NCBI GenBank assembly: GCA_022424815.1
Contig: JAKMGS010000008.1
Coordinates: forward strand, 1-25,251
From: Schleiferiaceae bacterium
Lineage (GTDB): Bacteria; Bacteroidota; Bacteroidia; Flavobacteriales; Schleiferiaceae
Reading direction: 5' to 3'
DNA: 25,251 nt
The notes beneath the pieces were generated by a model that saw nothing but the letters and a program-made list of their open reading frames with translations, did no database searches and was not told the DNA's origin. Below, piece after piece: positions 7,901 through 14,722 of this stretch. The position numbers and the translations under genes are program-made. The first letter of the stretch is position 1; the number at the start of each line of letters is the position of its first letter.

Positions 7901-9758
7901 GGACACTATCCAATGTATTACAGCCATTGTTCTGAATCCACAAATCAATCAGTTCATTGTTGCTGTATGAACAGTAACCATTTTCAGGATTGAAAACATC
8001 GCGAAGGGCCACATCATATGGTTCTGGTTCGTAGATGCGGATGTTATCAATGGCAACATCACCTTTCAACGCGTTACCGCGATTCACAGAGAAGCGAAGA
8101 CGTACATAATCGCCTGTGATGTCGTTCAATGCTACCGTGTAGGTTTTGTATGGATCTGTTGATTTTGATTGCTGTTCACCGTCTATACGAGCTAGACCCG
8201 TGTAGGCAGAAGAGTTGAAACCTGTATCTGCGGTAATCGCTAAGAAATCAATATGTGCACCGTACATGTGGTAATCAAACTCAATAACTGCACAGTTGTA
8301 GTTTCTCAAATCCAAACAAGGCGTGATCATGTGTGCCTTATCGTTAGAAGAACCTTGTTCTGCTTCGGTGTACACGTACTTACCATTACCGTTGGCAGAG
8401 GCATCGCCATCTGGACCGGTAAGGTTCGTTGAAGTAGCTCCTGTACGAATAGACCAAGCAAAACCTACAGTATTCTCATTGGGGATTACTTTCCAGTTTT
8501 TACCATATGGTGGATTTTGATCAGGGAAGTTACCGCGGTGGGTAACCCCGGTGGCTCCCGTACCTGTACCGGCGACCCAGTACTGCGAATCCTCAAAATC
8601 TTCTTCTAACGGAAGTAAGGTTGAATATGGGAATGACGTACCCGTTGTGGTTCCACAAATAGGAGGAAGCGCAGCATCACGCCAGAATTTATACGTGGTG
8701 TTCGTGGCCGTCTCGAGGGGGTCGCGAACTACGTTAGGACAGGCACAGTCAAAGATGCGTACATACCACTCGATAGTATCGCTGACACCGATGTTGTTGA
8801 AACTGTAGGTGTACTGTGATGAATCTGGACAACTAGCGGAGAACGAAGATGACATTAAAGAATCTGTCCATGCACCCCAACCAGCCCCGCTGTAGTCGTA
8901 GCGACGGAAGTAAATGCGCATACTATCTACACCCACATTGTCTTTACCTTTTACGCGTACGTCCTGTGAAGGCATATATCGTGCACCATTAGGTTTTGCT
9001 TGTACACTCACATTGATCCAATCCAAGGTTGGAGGTTCAAGTTCACATGGTGCACCTTCCACCATCAAGTTATCTACAAACCAACCCGCCAATGAAGCCG
9101 GTGAAGGAGTCCCTGATTTGTTAGTCATCACGAAGCGGATTTTACATTGTGCATATCCGTATTGTGAGTTGGTGTTGTCGTAATCTCCGAGGTAAGAGCT
9201 CAAATCGAATGTCTCGCGTGCCCACCAAGTAGAGGTTGGTGTAGTACCGGTGTTCGAGTTACCGATGGTCGGCCCTTGCCAATAAGGCGACAGTAGCGCC
9301 GAAGGGTAGGAAAGTTCGTTGAACCAACCTTGAGAACTAAACTGCGGGCTTTCCCCTTGGTAGTGCGTACCGGTGAGGTTTACCCAAGTCTGTCCATTAT
9401 CCTTGGACATCTGGATATATGCTTTCTGGATGTATCGAATCTTACAAATTTGGTCGAAAGTGAATCGAACGTTGGTGTAAGAGATGGTTGAGAAAGCATC
9501 TGTTTCGAAAATGATGGAGTCACTAGAATAAATCTGCGTATGGAAAGACATTCCTCCAGTTGTTTTGAGGTAGGCGGTGTCGTTCCAAGATCTAGTGGCG
9601 TTGGCGGAATCTGTATTGTAATTCGCAGCGATTGAGTCGGCCCCGAGGGTACCGTCAAAATTTTCAGTGAAAACCGTATCAATCGGTGGTGCGAACTGCC
9701 CAAAAACTGCTGGGGAAGCGAGGGCTACAAAAAGTACAGCTAGTAAGCTTTTCTTCAT
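4983..9758 (-). CDS. Secreted 1591-residue multi-domain protein with MAM-like modules and type IX sorting domain
   Basis: Function unknown; probably a cell-surface or extracellular adhesin-like or glycan-binding protein. Residues 1-20 form a signal peptide (MKKSLLAVLF..., Ala-rich, ending near FGQ). Jelly-roll or MAM-like modules begin near 30, 385, 705, 1010 and 1370. They often open with a DFE or NFDG motif and end with a DNI or DDI strand. Two of them carry the motif YHMYGA or HHMYGA (496-501, 804-809). Between them lie beta-sandwich segments: FN3/Ig-like at about 250-345, and CARDB-like at about 590-690 and 890-1000. Residues about 1509-1591 are a type A Por/T9SS C-terminal domain (HPNPTTG, then ASGMYLV, and final QRLIVK). 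The protein would therefore cross the outer membrane by type IX secretion, then be released or anchored. No catalytic motif was recognised. The gene appears monocistronic, with its own promoter candidate and terminator. Confidence 0.88.
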   Translation of the reverse strand: MKKSLLAVLFVALASPAVFGQFAPPIDTVFTENFDGTLGADSIAANYNTDSANATRSWNDTAYLKTTGGMSFHTQIYSSDSIIFETDAFSTISYTNVRFTFDQICKIRYIQKAYIQMSKDNGQTWVNLTGTHYQGESPQFSSQGWFNELSYPSALLSPYWQGPTIGNSNTGTTPTSTWWARETFDLSSYLGDYDNTNSQYGYAQCKIRFVMTNKSGTPSPASLAGWFVDNLMVEGAPCELEPPTLDWINVSVQAKPNGARYMPSQDVRVKGKDNVGVDSMRIYFRRYDYSGAGWGAWTDSLMSSSFSASCPDSSQYTYSFNNIGVSDTIEWYVRIFDCACPNVVRDPLETATNTTYKFWRDAALPPICGTTTGTSFPYSTLLPLEEDFEDSQYWVAGTGTGATGVTHRGNFPDQNPPYGKNWKVIPNENTVGFAWSIRTGATSTNLTGPDGDASANGNGKYVYTEAEQGSSNDKAHMITPCLDLRNYNCAVIEFDYHMYGAHIDFLAITADTGFNSSAYTGLARIDGEQQSKSTDPYKTYTVALNDITGDYVRLRFSVNRGNALKGDVAIDNIRIYEPEPYDVALRDVFNPENGYCSYSNNELIDLWIQNNGCNTLDSVPVTWDYDYTNTSGTTTNVTHTEYITQKMLETGDSTYFTFATGPNLSGYGIYDIWVYTEQPGDSTNTNDTIGPIRIVHEEPYSTFPYVLDFDGAGTTAGANTAANPGSFPTTVFTPVPASNSGDYAFMVGTKFTPTVGSGPISDVSGQGNYLVTEGDYGISPASATLVSKCLDLTGMTKPVLQFRHHMYGADIGAIRVQWIKDSENAWTNPMTPYTTTLTDEKDGWSFYEVDLSNGGDLVKLRFIAQKSGFGVAADIAFDDIVIYDKANTDVGMINIENPATRINLVGGPAQLKAEFKIRNFGKNAQSNIPIYYTVTPTCGVNAGVSTTYNFTYSSSVSAGQTAICTDNTNTVAWPTGTFEVYAWTDKSGDNSTWNDSVYTKSAGWPELYIQTGFVEDFESCNSGDSSGFFVAGDLNLWEVDDINALNGKNGYASRPNQNVPGNVEEFLYFPRFIGFDTIAGAELKLTHDIDLGTGDQAVIEWQGGGTWNTLGFWDPQNVVSTNWYNTGTAGLGDAWVGNIGTQNSVWPLAGWNFSQAPLILRARFKTASGNNDGWNIDKVEVYIPPQNSAAPIEVTTVEYLPVPDQNNHLKVQIKNTGAKILDSCLVQFSTDGGTTWSNNEKVVFSPPLIPRKAAWYEFDQDWINPTSGLHNVCVRTSRPDDKPDADPSDDQICADITVLDKIVMSVDSSYCNDFEDPSLAPWLTLNPFVKDGLTSWEEGTPAMAPLVGAFSGNNAWMTDLDSNYKKRDSSALYTPVFALDSGQTYTYEFMHAFSTEIYHDGGTVDVTFDGGISWHTVGTNLFGATWFNTSFVTALDIYKPGWTGLSNGWQQAKINLQVDTARNAIFRFRFGSDETINKAGWAIDDFCFFKTDETDKIYVVGQEELESHIGVGNIHPNPTTGYAQLPVSFQSPADITITVRNTQGQLIEKRTVHGNEGIQTFTLDTQSWASGMYLVETVTPLGTDMQRLIVK

Positions 9759-9797
9759 TCTTTATGCGTTTGTGTTAACGTACAACATGGGTATTTA

Positions 9798-9805
9798 CAA
9801 ATATA
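9798..9805 (-). promoter_or_regulatory. Candidate Bacteroidota -7 promoter box for the MAM-like protein gene
   Basis: The minus strand reads TATATTTG, an exact match to the TANNTTTG -7 element of the Bacteroidota primary sigma factor. It lies about 40 nt upstream of the ATG at 9758, giving a leader of about 30-35 nt. A -33 TTTG at the expected distance is not seen, so the call rests on the -7 box, its position and the AT-rich surroundings. Confidence 0.5.
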
Positions 9806-9884
9806 TAAAAATGGGGATGCGCCCGACCTGAGACGGGAGAAAAGTGCAATTAAAATGCGTTAACGAAAGGGTTGGAGGAGTGAA

Positions 9885-10499
9885 CTATTTCACGTTGAAA
9901 TAAAAGACCCGTTTTCCTTCCAAATAAAGTTCCAATAAATCGTTGCGTTTTACCGGGCCAACACCGGCTGGTGTTCCGGTAAAAATGAGATCCCCGGTTT
10001 TCAGTGTAAAATACTTCGAAACGTGGCTAATAATCTCGTTCACAGGGAATAGCATCATGGCTGTATTGCCTTGTTGGACCGTCTTGCCATTGATTTCTAA
10101 GTGGAAGTTGATGTTTTGAATGTCTTTGCCCAAGGATTCCAAGGAGAAAAATTTAGATACCGCCGCAGAGCCATCAAAGGCTTTGGCCTTTTCCCATGGC
10201 AATCCCTTCTCTTTGCACTTTGCCTGCACATCACGTGCAGTAAAATCAATGCCAAGCCCCACTTCTGTATAGTACTTATGAGTAAATCTTGGCTCAATAT
10301 GTTTGCCAAGGCGGTTGATTTTAATGACCAATTCTACTTCGTGGTGAACCTCATTGCTGTGCTCAGGAATGAAGAACGGATGCTTCTTCAAAAGCAAGGC
10401 CGTTTCCGGCTTGAGGAATACCACTGGCTCCTCAGGAATGGGGTTATTCAATTCTTCCGCGTGTTTCGCGTAGTTGCGTCCGATGCAAATGATTTTCAT
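9885..10499 (-). CDS. Fumarylacetoacetate hydrolase (FAH) family protein
   Basis: This 204-residue cytoplasmic, metal-dependent enzyme belongs to the FAH superfamily, close to the short FAHD1/YcgM-type acylpyruvases and oxaloacetate decarboxylases. These cleave or decarboxylate beta-diketo acids such as acylpyruvates. The opening MKIICIGRNYAKHAEEL is typical. Metal ligands are predicted at E54 and E56 (HHEVELVIKI) and D85 (GIDFTARDVQ). A catalytic Lys region, PWEKAKAFDGS, lies at about 101-110, and GDLIFTGTPAGVGPV closes the fold near the C terminus. All key residues are present and the length is normal for the short form. The gene starts 5 nt after the exonuclease gene, so the two are very likely co-transcribed. 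The exact substrate cannot be decided from sequence. No clear terminator follows, only a weak CCCG/CGGG stem near 9821-9836. Confidence 0.9.
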   Translation of the reverse strand: MKIICIGRNYAKHAEELNNPIPEEPVVFLKPETALLLKKHPFFIPEHSNEVHHEVELVIKINRLGKHIEPRFTHKYYTEVGLGIDFTARDVQAKCKEKGLPWEKAKAFDGSAAVSKFFSLESLGKDIQNINFHLEINGKTVQQGNTAMMLFPVNEIISHVSKYFTLKTGDLIFTGTPAGVGPVKRNDLLELYLEGKRVFYFNVK

Positions 10500-10504
10500 A
10501 ATTC

Positions 10505-11278
10505 TTAGGCGCCTTTATTGAAAGATTTTAATCTGATTTTGGTCAATACTTGCTTGGTGTACAACGGAAAATCTGCATTTTGAATCCAGCTGTAGTAGCC
10601 CGGATTCTCCTGAAGCACGCTTTCTACCGTTTGTCCTCGGTATTTGCCGAAGGTGAAGATTTCTTGCCCTTGGCCATTGTAGGCGATGAAGCCCGCAAAA
10701 TCAGCCACCTTTTGACGGTTAGAGAACTCGGCCAAGAAACTCATGTCGTTTTCCAATTCTTCATACCGGTCTAGCTGCGATTTCAGAACCTCGTAGGTGG
10801 CCAGCACATCTGCCTCTGCACTGTGGGCATCCTCGAGTGATTTGCCACAATAAAACTTATACGCGGCCGTAAGGGTGCGCTGCTCCATGCGATGGAAGAT
10901 GTTCTGGACATCAACTGCACGGCGTTTGCTCATGTCAAACTCTATTCCGGCACGCAGGAATTCCTCTGCAAGAAGGGGAATGTCAAATTTATTGCTGTTG
11001 TATCCCGCGAGATCGCTGTCTTCGATCAGTCCATTCACTTCAGCAGCAAGATCAGCGAAGGTGGACTTATCGGCTACGTCGGCATCATAGATGCCATGGA
11101 CAGCGGAAGCCCCTGCAGGAATAGGAATGGTAGGGTTTACACGCCAGGTGTGGGTTTCTTCTTTGCCGTCCGGATGCACCTTGTGCACGCAAATTTCGAC
11201 GATGCGGTCGTTGGTGACATTTACGCCGGTGGTTTCGAGGTCGAAAAAGCAAATGGGACGGGTCAGTTGTAAATCCAT
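10505..11278 (-). CDS. DEDDh 3'-5' exonuclease (DnaQ-like) with C-terminal FGKYRG domain
   Basis: This is a 257-residue predicted 3'-5' exonuclease of the DnaQ/polymerase III epsilon superfamily, acting on DNA or RNA ends. Exo I is FFDLETTG with D13 and E15. Exo II is AGYNSNKFDIPLL with D99. Exo III is AHSAEADVLAT with H152 and D157. The four acidic residues and the His of the DEDDh type are therefore all present. After about residue 195 a second small domain follows with FTFGKYRGQTVESV and a YYSWI segment. I recognise it as the DUF3820-like tail found in many Bacteroidota exonucleases and in exonuclease X relatives. The protein lacks the dnaE-binding features of a true epsilon subunit, so a repair or processing role is more likely. 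It heads a probable two-gene unit with the FAH gene. Its promoter is unclear; a 7/8 match GATATTTG lies at 11337-11344, upstream of the terminator hairpin. Confidence 0.9.
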   Translation of the reverse strand: MDLQLTRPICFFDLETTGVNVTNDRIVEICVHKVHPDGKEETHTWRVNPTIPIPAGASAVHGIYDADVADKSTFADLAAEVNGLIEDSDLAGYNSNKFDIPLLAEEFLRAGIEFDMSKRRAVDVQNIFHRMEQRTLTAAYKFYCGKSLEDAHSAEADVLATYEVLKSQLDRYEELENDMSFLAEFSNRQKVADFAGFIAYNGQGQEIFTFGKYRGQTVESVLQENPGYYSWIQNADFPLYTKQVLTKIRLKSFNKGA

Positions 11279-11298
11279 GGTTTGGGTGTTGTGTAATT

Positions 11299-11327
11299 AA
11301 AAAGCCACCCTAATTGGGCGGCTTTTA
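11299..11327 (-). terminator. Intrinsic terminator downstream of the E2 gene
   Basis: On the minus strand AAAAGCCGCCC pairs with GGGTGGCTTTT around a 5-base loop AATTA, with one C-A style mismatch in the stem, followed by a T run. It lies about 29 nt past the stop at 11356 and only about 20 nt before the exonuclease ATG. It either separates the two units or lets some read-through into the exonuclease. Confidence 0.65.
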
Positions 11328-11355
11328 AAGATAATTCAAATATCATAAAACAGTT

Positions 11356-12723
11356 CTAGATCTCGCGGTTTAAATCCCAAGCTTCGAGGTAGTCCGCTAC
11401 TCGTTTTACGAACATACCGCCCAGTGCGCCATCTACTACGCGGTGGTCATAACTATGACTTAAGAACATTTTGTGACGGATACCAATCATATCGCCCTCC
11501 GGTGTTTCAATTACTGCTGGTTTTTTCACAATAGCACCGGCTGCCATTATGGCTACTTGTGGCTGATTGATAATAGGCGTACCGAGTACATTGCCGAAGG
11601 TACCTACGTTTGTTAGGGTGTAGGTTCCACCGGAGATTTCGTCCGGCTTCAGTGCATTGTTGCGCGCTCTATTGGCCAAATCATTCACCGCCTTGGTCAA
11701 GCCTAATAGTGAAAGTTGGTTGGCATTCTTCACCACAGGTACGATCAAGTTACCCGATGGAAGGGCTGCAGCCATACCCACATTGATGTGCGCATGCTTG
11801 ATGATTTTGGTGCCGTCCACGCTCACGTTGATCATAGGGAAGTCTTGGATGGCTTTCACGATGGCCTCCATGATGATTGGCGTGAAGGTGATTTTATCAC
11901 CGTGCTTTTGCTGGAAGGAATTCTTCACTTTGTTTCTCCATTGCACCACTCGGGTCATATCTGCTTCCACGAAGCTAGTCACGTGTGGAGAGGTATGCAC
12001 TGAATTGACCATGTGGTCCGCAATGAGCTTGCGCATGCGGTCCATCTCAATAATTTCAGCGCCTGGCGTTGGCGTAATGCTTGGAGCTGAAGTGGCAGCA
12101 GGTACGGTTGGTGCAGCAGGTGCCGGTGCTGCTGGCGCTGATGCGGCGGGTGCCGGGGCAGCCGCAGGAGCTGGGGCGCTTTGGGCACGACCTCCTTCAA
12201 TGTAGGCGAGTAAATCAGTTTTAGTCACACGGCCGTCCTTTCCTGAGCCGGCAATGGCATCAAGTTCAGCTTGCGAAATGCCTTCTTCCTTGGCCATAGA
12301 ACGCACTAAGGGAGAATAAAATCTTCCGTTAGAATTTTTGGCGATAGGGGCATTGCTTGCGGCTGGTGCCACGGTAGCCGTGGCTGCGGCGATAGAAGTT
12401 TCGATTTCTTGTGCAGCAGCCTGTGGTGCAGGTTCAGCAGTTTCTACAGGTGCGGCAGCTGGTGCTGGAGCATCTCCTGCAGCCTCGGTTTCAATGATGG
12501 CGATAGGTGCGCCGACGGCGGCTACATCATTTACTTGGGCAAGGATTTTTACAATGATGCCGCTTACAGGGGAAGGGACTTCGCTGTCCACCTTGTCGGT
12601 GGCAACTTCTACGACACTTTCTTCTGCGTCGATGGTATCTCCTTCGTTCTTCAGCCAGTTGGTAATGGTGGCTTCGGCAACACTTTCTCCCATTTTGGGA
12701 AGGATCAATTCAAACTGAGCCAT
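11356..12723 (-). CDS. 2-oxoacid dehydrogenase E2 subunit (dihydrolipoamide acyltransferase)
   Basis: This is the E2 core of a 2-oxoacid dehydrogenase complex in the cytoplasm. It moves an acyl group from lipoyl-lysine to CoA. One lipoyl domain spans residues 1-80, with the lipoylated K44 in VATDKVDSEVP. A long Ala/Pro linker (about 81-130) leads to an E1/E3-binding domain at about 135-178 (FYSPLVRSMAKEEG through GKDGRVTKTDLL). A second Ala/Pro linker (179-220) leads to the catalytic domain at about 222-455, with H427 and D431 in DHRVVDG. The size (455 residues) and single lipoyl domain fit the succinyl- or branched-chain-type E2 better than the multi-lipoyl pyruvate type. The MGESVAEATITNWL opening resembles the branched-chain-type E2 common in Flavobacteriia, so I give no symbol. 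No E1 or E3 gene is adjacent. It lies 60 nt downstream of the glycosyltransferase-fusion gene with no clear promoter between. Confidence 0.93.
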   Translation of the reverse strand: MAQFELILPKMGESVAEATITNWLKNEGDTIDAEESVVEVATDKVDSEVPSPVSGIIVKILAQVNDVAAVGAPIAIIETEAAGDAPAPAAAPVETAEPAPQAAAQEIETSIAAATATVAPAASNAPIAKNSNGRFYSPLVRSMAKEEGISQAELDAIAGSGKDGRVTKTDLLAYIEGGRAQSAPAPAAAPAPAASAPAAPAPAAPTVPAATSAPSITPTPGAEIIEMDRMRKLIADHMVNSVHTSPHVTSFVEADMTRVVQWRNKVKNSFQQKHGDKITFTPIIMEAIVKAIQDFPMINVSVDGTKIIKHAHINVGMAAALPSGNLIVPVVKNANQLSLLGLTKAVNDLANRARNNALKPDEISGGTYTLTNVGTFGNVLGTPIINQPQVAIMAAGAIVKKPAVIETPEGDMIGIRHKMFLSHSYDHRVVDGALGGMFVKRVADYLEAWDLNREI

Positions 12724-12783
12724 TGAATTTGGGTTTTTCTAATGCCCGAATTTACGGCAAAATCTTCCGAAAACAGCGACCAA

Positions 12784-13971
12784 TTATTTTTTGCTCAGCT
12801 TCCACAACTGCTTCCAATCCCCACCAACATTAGCTTCTCTTGCATAGTTGATAACTAAAGCTTTTGCACTTTGTAGAACATCTAAATTTTCGGGAATTCC
12901 AGTGCGGATATCAAAAATCGGTGTTGCCATCATAGGGACGTTAAATTCTTGGGCATCTGCGGGACTATATCCCACTAACGTATGTCGGCCAGCGAGGAGC
13001 GGGAGAAATTGGCCCAAAATCTTCATCCATAATTTGCCTCTGCCTGCCCCGAAAAGGAGTACAGCGCTCAGCGGTAAGCTGGCTAAGATCAGCAAGGGGA
13101 GGAGGATATCTAGACTGCGTTTTTGGCGCACATAGACTGGATTCGCCGTTTGGAATAGGGAACCACCGTAGGCCTCGCCTTGTGTTAGGCTGCTGTTGGA
13201 GCCGACGAGGAAATTGCCCTGAGCGAGGAAGGTTTTGATGGCGCATTTCAGGCCAATTTCTTCCATGAATTGCATGAGTTCGGCATTGCTCAGCATGGAA
13301 CTGTCTACAACGCATTCGTTGATTTGGTGAAGATCTACGAGATTTTTGATGTGTTCCGAAGCGTTTGATGGATTCTCGTGATGAATGAAAATTGCAGGCG
13401 AGATATTTCGCTCTGCTAAGAGTTGTTCTAAGTCCAATTTTCTTTGCGCCCCTCCCACAAACAATAAGCGAGGTCGACGCAAGGGTTTGGCGAAGAATTC
13501 GCGCTTGGTCAGCCATTCCAATAGTGTACGCCATGCCAGTACAGCTGCAGTTCCCCCGGTCGCTCCTAAGACTAACAGGGCTCGAGAAAAACGCAAGTCT
13601 TCGGGCAACAACCCGTATCCAAATCCCAATAACAGGGTCGCGGCAATCATGCTGCGTACCACTCCTGCGGGGCGTGCATACTTGCTGTAGGTGCCGCTGA
13701 ACCACAAACCTAGAATCCAGACCAGCACATAGCTTCCTTGTACGTAGTAGGTATAGGTATCCGGGTAGGAGCCACCGTTGATGAACCTGTGGTTGGACTC
13801 CCAATAACTTTTTAGTTGTTCTAGGACAATGGCGAGTACGGCTGCATCGATCAAGGGAGCCGCTGCGCTTCGTCCTAATCTGGCGAGGATGGCGAGGCTG
13901 GCGCGGAGGTAGATGCCGGTGTAGATCAATAAGGTGTAGGCCAGGGCAGAGCCGCCGCTGAACTGTTTGCG
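12784..13971 (-). CDS. WbaP-like membrane sugar-transferase-type half of a frameshifted glycosyltransferase gene
   Basis: This is the C-terminal part of a gene whose N-terminal part is the GT2 domain in another frame. A TTG at 13929 could start it artificially, but the frame carries coding sense up to about 13971 (RKQFSGGSALAYTLLIYTG). The next 100 residues contain about four hydrophobic helices. A Rossmann-like segment follows (RRPRLLFVGG, about residues 145-240 from the TTG). Then comes a helix like the membrane-embedded helix of bacterial sugar transferases (QKRSLDILLPLLILASLPL), a GRHTLVGY segment and a short tail. This is the layout of WbaP/undecaprenyl-phosphate glycosyl-1-phosphate transferases. 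However, the catalytic Asp-Glu region of that family is not recognisable, so the domain may be degenerate or regulatory. The coding sense on both sides of the break is intact, so the break is recent or a sequence error. Confidence 0.75.
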   Translation of the reverse strand, partial: RKQFSGGSALAYTLLIYTGIYLRASLAILARLGRSAAAPLIDAAVLAIVLEQLKSYWESNHRFINGGSYPDTYTYYVQGSYVLVWILGLWFSGTYSKYARPAGVVRSMIAATLLLGFGYGLLPEDLRFSRALLVLGATGGTAAVLAWRTLLEWLTKREFFAKPLRRPRLLFVGGAQRKLDLEQLLAERNISPAIFIHHENPSNASEHIKNLVDLHQINECVVDSSMLSNAELMQFMEEIGLKCAIKTFLAQGNFLVGSNSSLTQGEAYGGSLFQTANPVYVRQKRSLDILLPLLILASLPLSAVLLFGAGRGKLWMKILGQFLPLLAGRHTLVGYSPADAQEFNVPMMATPIFDIRTGIPENLDVLQSAKALVINYAREANVGGDWKQLWKLSKK

Positions 13972-14722
13972 TGAACAGCACCATGGCTTGGTAGAACATG
14001 CGCACGTAGTTGAGGCTGCCGCGTTTGGTGCTTTCGCCTTTGTAATGAATGATTTGGCTCTCGGCGAGGTAATGGTTTTGACGCCCGGTTTTTACGAGCT
14101 CGTAGCTAAGGTCGATATCTTCCCCATACATGAAGTATTGGGGATCAAACCCGCCCACTTGGCGTAAAAGATCCGTAGGTACCATCATGTAACAGCCGAC
14201 CAATATGTCGACCTGATGATTTGAATCTGGATCGAGGTGGCCCAAGTGGTAGCGCGAGAACAGGGGTGATCGAGGGAAGAGTCTGGAGAGGCCAGAGATT
14301 TTAAAGAAGGCCGTCATTGGGGTAGGAAGGCCGCGCTTGCTTTCAGGAAGGAATTGGCCCGATCCATCAATCCCCTTGATACCCAAACCGCCCACTTCGG
14401 GATGCGCCTTTAAATAATTGAGCGACACCTCCAGCGTATCCTCGCGAAGGACCGTATCCGGGTTGAGGATGAGGGTATAGGAGCCTTTTGCTTGTTCAAA
14501 TCCTTGGTTATTGGCTTTGCCGAACCCCAGATTTTGCGCGTTGTCGGTCCAACGAACTTTGGGGAACAGATTGAGTATCATGTCCTTGCCAGAATCTGAG
14601 CTGGCATTATCGATAACGATGACTTCATAACTGTACTGGGTTTGGCTGCGGTAAATGCTGTCCAAACATTGGGTCAAGAAGGCCTTGACGTTGTAATTGA
14701 TAATGACAATACTGAGGTCCAC
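12965..14722 (-). CDS. GT2 family glycosyltransferase, N-terminal half of a frameshifted gene
   Basis: The first 250 residues are a clear GT2 (GT-A fold, WbbL/rhamnosyltransferase-like) domain. They carry SIVIINYNVKAFLTQCLDSI, VIDNASSDSG, the nucleotide-sugar site ILNPDT (D89), and the catalytic-base segment FMYGEDIDLSYEL (E201/D202). It would add a sugar to a lipid-linked or surface glycan at the inner face of the membrane. After residue 250 (VLF, about 13973) this frame turns into Arg/Pro/His-rich nonsense up to the stop at 12965, while true coding sense continues in the +1-shifted frame. The joined product would have about 645 residues, GT2 followed by a WbaP-like membrane part. The start is a GTG whose G is shared with the recR TAG, implying translational coupling. 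Treat it as a pseudogene unless the base count at 13970-13975 is wrong. Confidence 0.82.
   Translation of the reverse strand: MDLSIVIINYNVKAFLTQCLDSIYRSQTQYSYEVIVIDNASSDSGKDMILNLFPKVRWTDNAQNLGFGKANNQGFEQAKGSYTLILNPDTVLREDTLEVSLNYLKAHPEVGGLGIKGIDGSGQFLPESKRGLPTPMTAFFKISGLSRLFPRSPLFSRYHLGHLDPDSNHQVDILVGCYMMVPTDLLRQVGGFDPQYFMYGEDIDLSYELVKTGRQNHYLAESQIIHYKGESTKRGSLNYVRMFYQAMVLFTQTVQRRLCPGLHLIDLHRHLPPRQPRHPRQIRTKRSGSLDRCSRTRHCPRTTKKLLGVQPQVHQRWLLPGYLYLLRTRKLCAGLDSRFVVQRHLQQVCTPRRSGTQHDCRDPVIGIWIRVVARRLAFFSSPVSLRSDRGNCSCTGMAYTIGMADQARILRQTLASTSLIVCGRGAKKIGLRTTLSRAKYLACNFHSSRESIKRFGTHQKSRRSSPNQRMRCRQFHAEQCRTHAIHGRNWPEMRHQNLPRSGQFPRRLQQQPNTRRGLRWFPIPNGESSLCAPKTQSRYPPPLADLSQLTAERCTPFRGRQRQIMDEDFGPISPAPRWPTYVSGI

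Noticed and set aside
9774..9865. GTTAACG occurring twice, at 9774-9780 and 9859-9865, around the promoter of the large gene
   Set aside because: Seven bases are too short to support an operator call; the spacing is not informative and no further copies were noticed nearby.
12080..12200. Possible tandem repeat (GCAGGTGCCGG-like units)
   Set aside because: This is the low-complexity Ala/Pro linker of the E2 protein, not an independent DNA repeat.
11657..12205. 182-codon plus-strand open frame with long Ala/Gly runs
   Set aside because: It is antisense to the E2 gene; the Ala/Gly runs are the reverse reading of the Ala/Pro linker codons.
13963..13976. Programmed ribosomal frameshift in the glycosyltransferase gene
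   Set aside because: The shift needed is +1 (or -2), there is no slippery heptamer and no evident stimulatory hairpin; mutation or sequence error is simpler.
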